Below, piece by piece: positions 24,386-32,409 of a stretch of 64,000 nucleotides of DNA. Origin of the DNA: Ectorhizobium quercum (GTDB taxonomy: Bacteria > Pseudomonadota > Alphaproteobacteria > Rhizobiales > Rhizobiaceae); NCBI RefSeq assembly GCF_026552795.1, contig NZ_JANFPI010000006.1, positions 62,001 to 126,000 on the forward strand, given 5' to 3'. The translations under genes and the position numbers were made by a program. The notes below the pieces were generated by a model. It ran no database searches and was not told the DNA's origin. It saw nothing but the letters and a program-made list of their open reading frames with translations. Within the stretch, counting starts at the first letter, position 1. Each line of letters starts with the position of its first letter.

Positions 24386-25576
24386 TCAGCGGTCCACCTC
24401 GCCGAACACAATGTCGAGCGAACCGAGCACGGCCGTCACGTCGGCGAGCAGATGGCCCTTCGACATGAATTCCATAGCCTGGAGATGCACGAAGCCCGGA
24501 GCGCGGATCTTGCAGCGATACGGCTTGTTGGAGCCGTCCGACACGAGGTAGACGCCGAACTCGCCCTTCGGCGCCTCGACGGCGGCGTAAACCTCGCCGG
24601 CCGGCACGTGATAGCCTTCGGTGTAGAGCTTGAAGTGGTGGATCAGCGCTTCCATCGAGCGCTTCATCTCACCGCGCTTCGGCGGCACGACCTTGCCGTC
24701 GAGCGACGAGACCGGGCCGACGCGATCCTTGCCGAGCAGACGGTCCACGCACTGCTTCATGATGCGCACCGATTCGCGCATCTCCTGCATGCGAATCAGG
24801 TAGCGGTCGAAACAGTCGCCGTTCTTGCCGATCGGAATGTCGAACTCCAGCTCCGAATAGCACTCGTAGGGCTGCGCGCGGCGCAGGTCCCAGGCCGCGC
24901 CCGAACCGCGCACCATGACGCCAGAGAAGCCGAGCGCCCAGGCATCCTCCAGCTTCACGACGCCGATATCGACGTTACGCTGCTTGTAAATGCGGTTGCC
25001 GGTCAGCAGGCTCTCGATATCGTCCAGCACCTTGATGAACGGATCGCACCACTTGCCGATGTCCTCGACCAGTTCCGGCGGCAGGTCCTGATGAACGCCG
25101 CCCGGACGGAAATAGGCCGAGTGCATGCGCGCGCCGCAGGCCCGCTCGTAGAACACCATCAGCTTTTCGCGTTCCTCGAAGCCCCAGACCGGCGGCGTCA
25201 TGGCGCCCACGTCCATCGCCTGGGTCGTCACGTTCATGATGTGCGACAGGATGCGGCCGATCTCGGAATAGAGGACGCGGATGAGCTGGCCGCGAATCGG
25301 GATTTCCACGCCGAGCAGCTTTTCCACCGCCAGCGCGAAGGCGTGTTCCTGGTTCATCGGCGCCACGTAGTCGAGGCGGTCGAAATAGGGAACGGCCTGA
25401 AGATAGGTCTTGGTTTCGATCAGCTTTTCGGTGCCGCGGTGCAGCAGGCCGATATGCGGGTCGACGCGCTCGACGATTTCCCCGTCCAGTTCGAGCACGA
25501 GACGCAGAACGCCGTGCGCGGACGGATGCTCCGGACCGAAATTGATGGTGAAGTTGCGGACGTTATGTTCAGTCAT
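24386..25576 (-). CDS. nuoD: NADH-quinone oxidoreductase subunit D (49 kDa)
   Basis: Quinone-site subunit related to the large subunit of NiFe hydrogenases, 396 residues. The N-terminal loop reads [15 protein letters not shown], the place where quinone binds near His and Tyr. [20 protein letters not shown] and the C-terminal DIVFGEVDR are typical. The start at 25576 overlaps the stop of the GFA-family gene as ATGA, so translation is coupled. Confidence 0.97.
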   Translation of the reverse strand: MTEHNVRNFTINFGPEHPSAHGVLRLVLELDGEIVERVDPHIGLLHRGTEKLIETKTYLQAVPYFDRLDYVAPMNQEHAFALAVEKLLGVEIPIRGQLIRVLYSEIGRILSHIMNVTTQAMDVGAMTPPVWGFEEREKLMVFYERACGARMHSAYFRPGGVHQDLPPELVEDIGKWCDPFIKVLDDIESLLTGNRIYKQRNVDIGVVKLEDAWALGFSGVMVRGSGAAWDLRRAQPYECYSELEFDIPIGKNGDCFDRYLIRMQEMRESVRIMKQCVDRLLGKDRVGPVSSLDGKVVPPKRGEMKRSMEALIHHFKLYTEGYHVPAGEVYAAVEAPKGEFGVYLVSDGSNKPYRCKIRAPGFVHLQAMEFMSKGHLLADVTAVLGSLDIVFGEVDR

Positions 25577-26007
25577 GCTTTTGACTCCGCCGACGTGACC
25601 ATAGCAATGAAGTCTGCACCGGTCATGTTCTTCGTGGCTTCCGTGAACGAGTAGCAATCGGGCTTTTCATCGATGAAAATCTGCGAGACGAACCGGAAAT
25701 CCGACGGATTGGCGAACGCCTGCACCGACACCGCATGGTGGCTGCCGTCCTTCGACCGCCACAGCAGCGTGCTGCCGCAGGACGAACAGAAGCAGCGCTC
25801 GCCCCATTCCGACGAAGAATAGACCCCGAGCGCCGACCGATCGGCAAACTCGACCTCTTCGCATTCCACGGCCAGGAACACCCCGCCCGACCAGCGGCGG
25901 CACATCGAGCAATGGCAGGCGCCGATCTCGCGGGCGCCGACCTGCGCCTCGAAACGGACGGCACCGCAAAGACATTGCCCCTGCTCTCGCATACCTTCTC
26001 GCGTCAT
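25573..26007 (-). CDS. GFA-family (glutathione-dependent formaldehyde-activating-like) zinc protein inside the nuo operon
   Basis: 144 residues with the CENP-V/GFA zinc fold: [21 protein letters not shown] and [13 protein letters not shown] supply the Cys ligands of two zinc sites. Family members include glutathione S-(hydroxymethyl)transferase-like proteins, but most have no known reaction. Its ATG overlaps the nuoC stop (ATGA) and its TGA overlaps the nuoD start, so it is translationally coupled on both sides. A second in-frame Met at 25992 is possible. Canonical nuo operons do not carry a gene here. Confidence 0.9.
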   Translation of the reverse strand: MTREGMREQGQCLCGAVRFEAQVGAREIGACHCSMCRRWSGGVFLAVECEEVEFADRSALGVYSSSEWGERCFCSSCGSTLLWRSKDGSHHAVSVQAFANPSDFRFVSQIFIDEKPDCYSFTEATKNMTGADFIAMVTSAESKA

Positions 26008-26606
26008 TGCTTCGCCTTTTCATCGCCGGGAAGCACGTATTCCGTCCCTTCCCAGGGCGAGAGGAAGTCGAAGCTGCGGAATTCCTGCTTCAACTCCACC
26101 GGCTCATAGACGACGCGCTTGGCGACATCATCGTAACGCACCTCGACGAAGCCCGTGACGGGGAAGTCCTTGCGCAGCGGATGCCCTTCGAAGCCGTAGT
26201 CGGTCAGGATGCGGCGCAGGTCCGGATGCCCGGAGAACAGGATGCCGTACATGTCCCAGGCTTCGCGCTCGAACCAGCCGGCGCCCGGGAAGATGCCGAT
26301 GATCGAGGGGACCGGCGTCGCCTCGTCGGTCGCCACCTTGACGCGGACGCGCAGGTTCTGGCGCGGCGACAGCAAGTGATAGACGACGTCGAAACGGTTG
26401 ACGCGCTGCGGATAGTCCACGCCCGCCAGATCGATGAAGCTGACGAAACCGCACTGCACGTCGTCGCGCAGGAAGTTGATCAGGTCGATCAGCTTGCCCG
26501 CCTCGGTCGTCAGCGTCAGTTCCCCGTAACGGATTTCGGAGCCCGTGATCAGGCCGGCGGCCGTTTCGCCGATATAGGAAGCAAGTTCGTTGAGGGCTTC
26601 ACTCAT
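26004..26606 (-). CDS. nuoC: NADH-quinone oxidoreductase subunit C (30 kDa)
   Basis: Peripheral-arm subunit without cofactor, 200 residues. The family signature ERE(A)WDMYGI is seen as [20 protein letters not shown], followed by [19 protein letters not shown]. It is separate from NuoD, unlike the E. coli NuoCD fusion. It lies 18 bases after nuoB. Confidence 0.97.
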   Translation of the reverse strand: MSEALNELASYIGETAAGLITGSEIRYGELTLTTEAGKLIDLINFLRDDVQCGFVSFIDLAGVDYPQRVNRFDVVYHLLSPRQNLRVRVKVATDEATPVPSIIGIFPGAGWFEREAWDMYGILFSGHPDLRRILTDYGFEGHPLRKDFPVTGFVEVRYDDVAKRVVYEPVELKQEFRSFDFLSPWEGTEYVLPGDEKAKQ

Positions 26607-26624
26607 TGCTCTTCTTCCCTCGCC

Positions 26625-27209
26625 TCAGCGCTCGATCGTGCCGGTACGGCGGATTTTCTTCTGGAGCAGAAGAACGCCGTAGATCAGCGCCTCTGCCGTG
26701 GGGGGACAGCCCGGAACGTAGATGTCGACCGGAACGACGCGGTCGCAGCCGCGCACCACCGAATAGGAATAGTGGTAATAGCCGCCGCCGTTCGCGCACG
26801 AACCCATCGAGATGACATAGCGCGGCTCGGGCATCTGGTCGTAGAGCTTGCGAAGCGCCGGCGCCATCTTGTTGGTCAGGGTGCCGGCGACGATCATCAC
26901 ATCCGACTGGCGCGGCGAAGCGCGCGGCGCGACGCCGAAGCGCTCGAGGTCGTAGCGGGGGCCAGATGCCTGCATCAGCCCCTCGACGGCGCAACAGGCC
27001 AGGCCGAACTGCATCCACATCAGCGAGCCGGTGCGCGCCCAGGTGATCAGCTCATCCGTGGAGGTGACGAGAAAGCCCTTGTCGGCAAGCTCGTTGTTGA
27101 TCTCGCCGAAGAAGGGATCGTCCGAACCGACCGGCTTGCCCGTGTTCGGGTCGATGATGCCCTTCGGCTGCGGCGCGACGACCGTCGTATTGCCCTGGAT
27201 CACTCCCAT
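26625..27209 (-). CDS. nuoB: NADH-quinone oxidoreductase subunit B (PSST)
   Basis: Carries the terminal cluster N2 that reduces quinone, 194 residues. The ligands are the adjacent cysteines in [10 protein letters not shown] plus [16 protein letters not shown] and [15 protein letters not shown]. The start at 27209 ([13 protein letters not shown]) overlaps the end of nuoA by ten bases. Confidence 0.97.
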   Translation of the reverse strand: MGVIQGNTTVVAPQPKGIIDPNTGKPVGSDDPFFGEINNELADKGFLVTSTDELITWARTGSLMWMQFGLACCAVEGLMQASGPRYDLERFGVAPRASPRQSDVMIVAGTLTNKMAPALRKLYDQMPEPRYVISMGSCANGGGYYHYSYSVVRGCDRVVPVDIYVPGCPPTAEALIYGVLLLQKKIRRTGTIER

Positions 27210-27565
27210 TCGAGAGCCCCCTTCTTCCATTCATAGATAAAGCCGATGGTCAGAACCGACAGGAACACCATCATCGACCAGAAGCCGAACCAGCCCAGTT
27301 CGCCGAAGGAAACCGCCCAGGGGAACAGGAAAGCCACTTCCAGGTCGAAAATGATGAACAGAATCGAAACCAGATAGAAGCGGATGTCGAATTTCATACG
27401 GGCGTCATCGAATGCGTTGAAACCGCACTCATAGGCCGACAGCTTTTCCGCATCGGGCGCCTTGAAGGCAACGGCGAAAGGCGCGATCAGCAGCGCCAGG
27501 CCGATAACAAGAGCAATACCGATGAAAATAGCGATCGGAATGTAGGAACTGAGCAATTCAGTCAT
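27200..27565 (-). CDS. nuoA: NADH-quinone oxidoreductase subunit A
   Basis: First gene of the complex I operon; three-helix membrane subunit of 121 residues. The conserved loop [21 protein letters not shown] is split around the quinone channel, and [12 protein letters not shown] forms helix 2. The ATG at 27565 was preferred over 27574 because AGGG stands nine bases before it and none before the other. Confidence 0.95.
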   Translation of the reverse strand: MTELLSSYIPIAIFIGIALVIGLALLIAPFAVAFKAPDAEKLSAYECGFNAFDDARMKFDIRFYLVSILFIIFDLEVAFLFPWAVSFGELGWFGFWSMMVFLSVLTIGFIYEWKKGALEWE

Positions 27566-27656
27566 CTTTTTCATCCCTGCTTGCGCATGACGCCGGGCGG
27601 CGCCTCCGGCCGGATACGCGGACCGACAAGCCGAAAACAGTGTTGCAACGAGCCGT

Positions 27657-27685
27657 GGTTAGCGCAGGCCGCGTCGGCGCGCAAG
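27657..27685 (-). promoter_or_regulatory. Weak candidate promoter of the nuo operon
   Basis: On the minus strand CTTGCG, a 17-nt spacer and CTAACC, about 90 bases before nuoA. Other arrangements in 27566-27942 are possible. The remainder of that gap holds no convincing gene, only a short hairpin (CCCGG/CCGGG near 27900-27918) behind the tRNA-Asp gene. Confidence 0.25.
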
Positions 27686-27942
27686 TGATTGTGGCGCCTT
27701 TTCGACCAATTGACCTTGTCCAGTGTAGCAGCGCCCCATTCCGGAGTCTTGAAGAAACACACCAGGGACTGTTGCTATGCAGCATTTCCGGCGAAATGAA
27801 TCACAAGAAACAATATGCCGTGAATAACCCCGGTTTCCGCAAAAAAAGCTTCCCTCGACCGCGTGCATGGCAACACCGGAAACCGGCCATGCCTAAAGCA
27901 CCCGGCCCATTCCGGGAAGCATGGAGGGAAAACGCGAAGAAG

Positions 27943-28019
27943 TGGCGCGAGTGACGGGGCTCGAACCCGCGACCTCCGGCGTGACAGGCCGGCACTCTAA
28001 CCGACTGAGCTACACCCGC
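27943..28019 (-). tRNA. tRNA-Asp (GUC), copy 2 of the tandem
   Basis: 77 nt including an encoded CCA. Acceptor stem GCGGGTG/CACTCGC (one G-U pair), D-arm AGCTCAGTCGGTTAGAGT, anticodon loop CTGTCAC with GTC, T-arm GGTTCGAGCCC, discriminator G. Identical to the next upstream copy. Confidence 0.96.
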
Positions 28020-28064
28020 GCATCGTATCGAACGACGGTCATTCCTCGAGGCCGATCATGAAAG

Positions 28065-28141
28065 TGGCGCGAGTGACGGGGCTCGAACCCGCGACCTCCG
28101 GCGTGACAGGCCGGCACTCTAACCGACTGAGCTACACCCGC
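28065..28141 (-). tRNA. tRNA-Asp (GUC), copy 1 of the tandem
   Basis: 77 nt, base-for-base the same as the second copy 45 bases downstream. Both are probably made from one precursor that starts near 28200. Confidence 0.96.
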
Positions 28142-28206
28142 ACTTCATTCCTGATCCGAAGCGCCGGAGCGCTCCGCCGAAGCGGCCTCGCCGTTCGATG
28201 AGCGGC

Positions 28207-28235
28207 TAACTACGGGGTTCGGCTTTTGGTGTCAA
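28207..28235 (-). promoter_or_regulatory. Promoter of the tRNA-Asp pair
   Basis: On the minus strand a perfect TTGACA, a 17-nt spacer and TAGTTA, placing the start about 60 bases before the first tRNA. The rest of 28142-28500 shows no gene; it contains the 12-base palindrome CGGAGCGCTCCG at 28165-28176. Confidence 0.65.
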
Positions 28236-28500
28236 GCGACTTTCAGCGACAAAAAAGAAACGGCCCCGTCTCCACAGGCGCGGGAGCTGGCGGCAGGACC
28301 GTGAAAGCCTTTAGCCATGCGCCCGCACGCCCGCACCGCACCTGCATGCCTGCGTTTTCCACGCCCGCCGTTTTTACCGGCCGCCCGACGCGATCGTCAA
28401 AAATGCGGAAAATGACGAATTGCCTCTTGCGGTTTTTCACCGATCCGCATAGATCACCGCCACCGACGCGGCGGATCGAAAGGTCCGTGCATGGCGCGCA

Positions 28501-28576
28501 GGGCGATTAGCTCAGTTGGTAGAGCGCCTCGTTTACACCGAGGATGTCGGGAGTTCGAGTCTCTCATCGCCCACCA
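28501..28576 (+). tRNA. tRNA-Val (UAC)
   Basis: 76 nt with encoded CCA. Acceptor GGGCGAT/ATCGCCC, anticodon loop TTTACAC with TAC, T-arm GAGTTCGAGTCTC, discriminator A. A weak promoter (TTGCGG at 28427-28432, 17 nt, TAGATC) precedes it. Confidence 0.95.
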
Positions 28577-28706
28577 TTCCAGCCCTTTCGGGAATGCTTC
28601 GGGAGCGGTACGGAAATCGTCGTGCCCCCTTGCATTTGCCGCGAAGACGGTTATGAAGAGCCGCGCTGGCCTTGAGACATTCATTCCTGCCCCTGCGGCA
28701 GGACAA

Positions 28707-28781
28707 GGGCGATTAACTCAGCGGTAGAGTGCTTCGTTCACATCGAAGAAGTCGGGGGTTCGAATCCCTCATCGCCCACCA
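28707..28781 (+). tRNA. tRNA-Val (CAC)
   Basis: 75 nt with encoded CCA. It has the same acceptor stem as the UAC gene upstream, anticodon loop TTCACAT with CAC, and a slightly shorter D-loop. It reads the GTG codons common in this GC-rich genome. Confidence 0.94.
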
Positions 28782-28859
28782 TTCCCCTGAAAATGAAGTG
28801 AACTGCCCGGATTTCCTGCATCGGGACAACCCGGCGACACCGTTGCGAACGGCCGGGCA

Positions 28860-28881
28860 GCCGGCGGATATCTCCGCCGGC
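28860..28881 (-). terminator. Stem-loop after the aminotransferase gene
   Basis: GCCGGCGGA and TCCGCCGGC form a perfect 9-bp stem with a tetraloop, nine bases beyond the stop. No T-run follows on either strand, so termination may be inefficient or of another type. Confidence 0.4.
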
Positions 28882-28890
28882 TTCATTGTC

Positions 28891-30069
28891 TCAGCCCTTG
28901 ACCGTGACGACCGCCTCGACGAAGGCGTCGATCTGGTCTTCCTTCAGGCCGGCGATGTTGATTCGGCCGTCGTCGACCAGATAGACGCCGAATTCCTGCC
29001 GCAGGCGCAGCGCCTCTTCCGGCGTCACGCCGATCAGCGAAAACATGCCGCGATTCTCCGTCAGGAAGTCGTAGGCGCCGGAATTGGTCCGGCGGCGGAA
29101 AGCCTCGGCCAGGCCGCGGCGCAGGTCGGCGATCCGGCGGCGCATGGTCTCCACTTCGTTCCGCCACCGGGCGGTGAGGTCCGCGTCCTCCAGAATGATT
29201 CGCACCACCGCCGCACCGTGGTCCGGCGGCATCGAATAGCCGGTGCGGGCCTCGGCCATGAGCTGCGCCTCGGCAATCGCCGCTTCCTCCGGCGACCGGC
29301 CGAGCACGAAGGCCGCGCCGGTGCGGTCGCGGTAGATGCCGAAATTCTTGGAGCAGGACGATGCGACCAGCATTTCCGGCAAAAGCCCGGCCAGATGGCG
29401 CACGGCCCACGCGTCCTCTTCCAGCCCGTCGCCAAAGCCCTGATAGGCGATGTCGACCAGCGCCAGCAGCTTTCTTTCCGCCAGCACTCCGGCCAGTTCG
29501 CTCCATTCGCCGCGCGTGAGGTCGGCGCCGGTCGGATTGTGGCAGCAGCCGTGCAGTAGGACGAGATCGCCGGGCTCGGCCCGTTCGAGAGCCGCCTTCA
29601 TCGCCGGGAAGTCGACCCTGCCGGTCGCGGCATCGAAATAGGGGTAGCGGACGATTTCCAGGCCGACATGCCGGGCGATGGCGGCATGGTTGCCCCAGCT
29701 CGGCTCCGGAATATGGATGCGGCTGGTAAGGCGGGCGGCAAAGCCCATCAATATCGACAGGGCGCCCGAACCGCCGGGCGTCTGCAAGGCGCGGATGCGC
29801 TCTGCGGGCGCGTCGGCCCCGAACACCAGCGGCACGATGACACGGCAGAAGGTCGGATCGCCGCCCATGCCGAGATAGGATTTGGTCGTCTGGGCGGCAA
29901 GCAGCCGGCGCTCGGCCTCGCGAACGGATGCGAGAACCGGCGTCGCGCCGGTCTCGTCGCGATAGACCCCCACGCCGAGATCGATCTTGCCGGCGCGGCC
30001 GTCTTCGGCATAGGCCGAAATCAGCGAGAGAATCTTGTCCGGCGGCGGGGCCTGAAGTTTTTCAAACAT
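28891..30069 (-). CDS. Aromatic/aspartate-type amino acid aminotransferase
   Basis: PLP-dependent class I transaminase of the AspC/TyrB group, 392 residues. The start DLGVGVYRDETGATPVLASV is typical of that group. Substrate/cofactor motifs include NPTGADLTRGEW, the PLP lysine in SSCSKNFGIYRDRTGA, and the arginine in the C-terminal GRINIAGL region. It is probably an aromatic amino acid aminotransferase as in other rhizobia; specificity cannot be read from sequence. It follows the kinase-UspA gene by 63 bases. Confidence 0.88.
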   Translation of the reverse strand: MFEKLQAPPPDKILSLISAYAEDGRAGKIDLGVGVYRDETGATPVLASVREAERRLLAAQTTKSYLGMGGDPTFCRVIVPLVFGADAPAERIRALQTPGGSGALSILMGFAARLTSRIHIPEPSWGNHAAIARHVGLEIVRYPYFDAATGRVDFPAMKAALERAEPGDLVLLHGCCHNPTGADLTRGEWSELAGVLAERKLLALVDIAYQGFGDGLEEDAWAVRHLAGLLPEMLVASSCSKNFGIYRDRTGAAFVLGRSPEEAAIAEAQLMAEARTGYSMPPDHGAAVVRIILEDADLTARWRNEVETMRRRIADLRRGLAEAFRRRTNSGAYDFLTENRGMFSLIGVTPEEALRLRQEFGVYLVDDGRINIAGLKEDQIDAFVEAVVTVKG

Positions 30070-30132
30070 GCAATCGATCCTGCTTGGTCCTTGGTGGGGA
30101 AGCGCACTATGCCTCCCCTTTGCCTGTCCGTG

Positions 30133-31557
30133 TCAAGCGTCGGCCGGCCGTGCGGCACCCGGCCAGACGCGGTTGCGCACCACCGTCACCGTGCAGGGCG
30201 CGTGAGCCGCCACCTCGCCGGCCACGCTGCCGAGCAGCGAGCGCATCGCCGCCTCGGCCCGCGCGCCCATGACGATATGATCGACATGGTTTTCCCGGGC
30301 ATATTCGAGAATCGCCTGGGCGGGCGAAACCGCCTCGATGACATGAAAGGTCACGCCGCCCTGCGGCGCATCCAGCGCCGCCGCCCAGTTCCTGAGTTCG
30401 GCCAGCCGCTTCACATGCTTGCTGCGGCCGTCCTCGTCGAGCGACGAATCAAGCACGATGCGGCTGACCTTCATCACGTTCAGGCAGGCGACGCGCGCGT
30501 CCGGCATCGCGGCCAGCGTGGTGGCGACCACCGTGCGCAGCGTTTCCAGAAGGGTCGGCGTGGCGCCGAGAAGGTCGATCGCGACGAGAACGATCGGCGC
30601 ATCGAACAGCTGGCCGACCGCCTGTTCCGGCCTGACCATATCCACCGGATCGGGGTTGAAGCGACGCTTCAGCACGATCGCGAACGGGTCGCGCCTCGTC
30701 TTCTCCGCCCGCGGCGAAAGTGCCACGGCCGGCAGGTCCTGAAGATCGACGGCAAGCTGGGCCGCCGTCGGATAGCGCCGGGCCGGGTTGATCTCCAGGC
30801 AGCGCAGGATCACCTCCTGAAGCGCGGGGGGAATGGACGGGTCGAGCGCGCGCGGCGGCCAGGGATCGCGCCACAGGCGCCGTTTCAGGCCCTTGAGACC
30901 CTGCGGATCGCCGAAGGGCCGCCTGCCGGTCACGAAGAAATACATCAGGGCGCCGAGCGCGAAGATGTCCGAGCGGAAATCGCTGCGGTGGCCGAGGATC
31001 TGCTCCGGCGCCATGTAGGGCGCGGTGCCGTAGGGAAGACGGAACTCCTCATGCATCAGGTCGGGCAGTTCGAGGTGCCGCGCCAGGCCGTAGTCGATCA
31101 GCACGGCCTCGCCGCCCGGACGGAACATCACGTTCGACGGCTTGACGTCGAGATGCACGACCTTCTGATGGTGCAGGCTGTCGAGCGCCGTCGCGATCCG
31201 CCCGCCCAGATCGGCGACCTGATCCGGCGCAAGCGGCAGGCTGGCGAGGAGTGGAAGCAGAGACTTGCCCGGCACCACCTCGAACACGATATAGGGCTGG
31301 AAGTCGAAATCGCCGTTCGCCACGAAGCGCGGCACATGCGGGCCGGAAAGGCGCGGCAAGATCATCTGCTCCATCTCGAATCCGACCACCGCCGCCGGAT
31401 CGGCGCCCTCTCCCAGTTCCGGCACCTTCATCAGCATCGGAAAATCGTGATCGGGGTGGGTGACGTGCCACAGCCTCGCCATGCCGCCCTTGTGGGCCAT
31501 CGTCCCCAGCGTGAAACCGTCGATCACGTCGCCGGCCCCGAGCTTCGCCCGCGCCAT
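30133..31557 (-). CDS. Serine/threonine protein kinase fused to a UspA domain
   Basis: 474 residues. Residues about 10-270 form a Hanks-type kinase: glycine-rich loop LGTMAHKGGMARLW, ATP lysine in MLMKVPEL (near 41), catalytic loop HLDVKPSN (near 135), a DYG in place of DFG (IDYGLAR, near 152) and YMAPEQ. Residues about 330-474 form a universal stress protein domain ending in GSVAGEVAAHAPCTVTVVR, with the GS(V)AxxVxxxAxC nucleotide-binding signature. There is no membrane helix, so it is cytosolic. The start at 31557 has GGGGAGG upstream, and two bases separate it from the phosphoesterase stop. The longer open frame upstream is antisense-like and not part of it. Confidence 0.9.
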   Translation of the reverse strand: MARAKLGAGDVIDGFTLGTMAHKGGMARLWHVTHPDHDFPMLMKVPELGEGADPAAVVGFEMEQMILPRLSGPHVPRFVANGDFDFQPYIVFEVVPGKSLLPLLASLPLAPDQVADLGGRIATALDSLHHQKVVHLDVKPSNVMFRPGGEAVLIDYGLARHLELPDLMHEEFRLPYGTAPYMAPEQILGHRSDFRSDIFALGALMYFFVTGRRPFGDPQGLKGLKRRLWRDPWPPRALDPSIPPALQEVILRCLEINPARRYPTAAQLAVDLQDLPAVALSPRAEKTRRDPFAIVLKRRFNPDPVDMVRPEQAVGQLFDAPIVLVAIDLLGATPTLLETLRTVVATTLAAMPDARVACLNVMKVSRIVLDSSLDEDGRSKHVKRLAELRNWAAALDAPQGGVTFHVIEAVSPAQAILEYARENHVDHIVMGARAEAAMRSLLGSVAGEVAAHAPCTVTVVRNRVWPGAARPADA

Positions 31558-31559
31558 GC

Positions 31560-32300
31560 TCACCTCCCCGCCGAAAGACGCGCCGCGAGGCGTTCGGGCA
31601 GGCCCGCCGCCCTGATCTTTGCCGCCGCCGCCTCCAAATCGTAGGCGGTGCGCATGAAGCGCAACTCGCTCGCCTGCGTCTCGTAAAGCCCGAAAGCCGC
31701 CGCCGGATTGCCGTCGCGGGGCTGGCCGACCGCCCCCATCACAGCCAGCCACCGGCGCTGCGGCAGAAGCGGCACGGGCGTTTGCGAGATCGGCGTGAAC
31801 GGCGTCACGCGCCCCTGCGGCGCGCGAGTGTAGAGCGCCGGCACATGGACATGGCCGCAAAAACCGACCCGCTGTTTCGTCGCGTCGAAATGAAGCGTGG
31901 CGCAGGCGGAATCCGTGACGTAACGCCAGCGCTCCGGGCTGCTTGCGTCCGCATGGACATAGATCCTGTCGTCGTCCTCGATCAGCAGCGGCAATTGCGC
32001 CAGAAACGCGATCTGGTTCCGGTCGAGCTTCCCGCGCGTCCAGTCGATGGCGGCTCGCGCCGCGCCGTTGAGCGAGACGGTGCCGCCGGAGACCGCCTCG
32101 TCGTGGTTGCCGCGCACGCACAGGGCGCCGGCGGCGGCCAGTTCCCGCGCCTTGTCCACGCACCAGGCGGGGTCCGCGCCGTAACCGACGATATCGCCGA
32201 GCAGGACGAACCGTTCCGCACCGGCCTTCACCGCGGCATCGAGACAGGCCTCGAAGGCCTCGCGGTTGGCGTGGATGTCGGACAGAATGGCGATCAGCAT
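31560..32300 (-). CDS. Metallophosphoesterase (calcineurin-like)
   Basis: 246 residues of the YfcE/PrpE-type fold. All metal motifs are present: ILSDIHANREA, LLGDIVGYGADP, VRGNHDEAV, YVHAD and FCGHVHVPALY. The family contains protein phosphatases and phosphodiesterases. Its tight coupling to the kinase-UspA gene (two bases) suggests it could reverse that kinase, by analogy with PrpE/PP-type partners, but this is inference. Confidence 0.88.
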   Translation of the reverse strand: MLIAILSDIHANREAFEACLDAAVKAGAERFVLLGDIVGYGADPAWCVDKARELAAAGALCVRGNHDEAVSGGTVSLNGAARAAIDWTRGKLDRNQIAFLAQLPLLIEDDDRIYVHADASSPERWRYVTDSACATLHFDATKQRVGFCGHVHVPALYTRAPQGRVTPFTPISQTPVPLLPQRRWLAVMGAVGQPRDGNPAAAFGLYETQASELRFMRTAYDLEAAAAKIRAAGLPERLAARLSAGR

Positions 32301-32409
32301 GCGGACGACCCTCCCTGTTCCTCCGCTCCGGCGAGAAAGGCGGACGAACAGAAGAAGCCTAGCGCGTCCCGAAGCACTTGCCTATTCGTCTAAAATCGAG
32401 GCGGACGTC

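Noticed and set aside
28243-28440. A 65-codon frame on the minus strand between the tRNA clusters
   Set aside because: No ribosome site, no conserved features, composition like non-coding DNA, and it lies over the region upstream of tRNA genes.
27943-28781. Genomic island or prophage attachment at the tRNA cluster
   Set aside because: Neighbouring genes on both sides are core genes; no integrase or partial tRNA repeat was seen.
31558-32163. N-terminal extension of the kinase-UspA protein by 200 residues in the same frame
   Set aside because: That stretch is antiphase to the phosphoesterase coding frame and has the composition of a shadow frame; a strong ribosome site precedes 31557.
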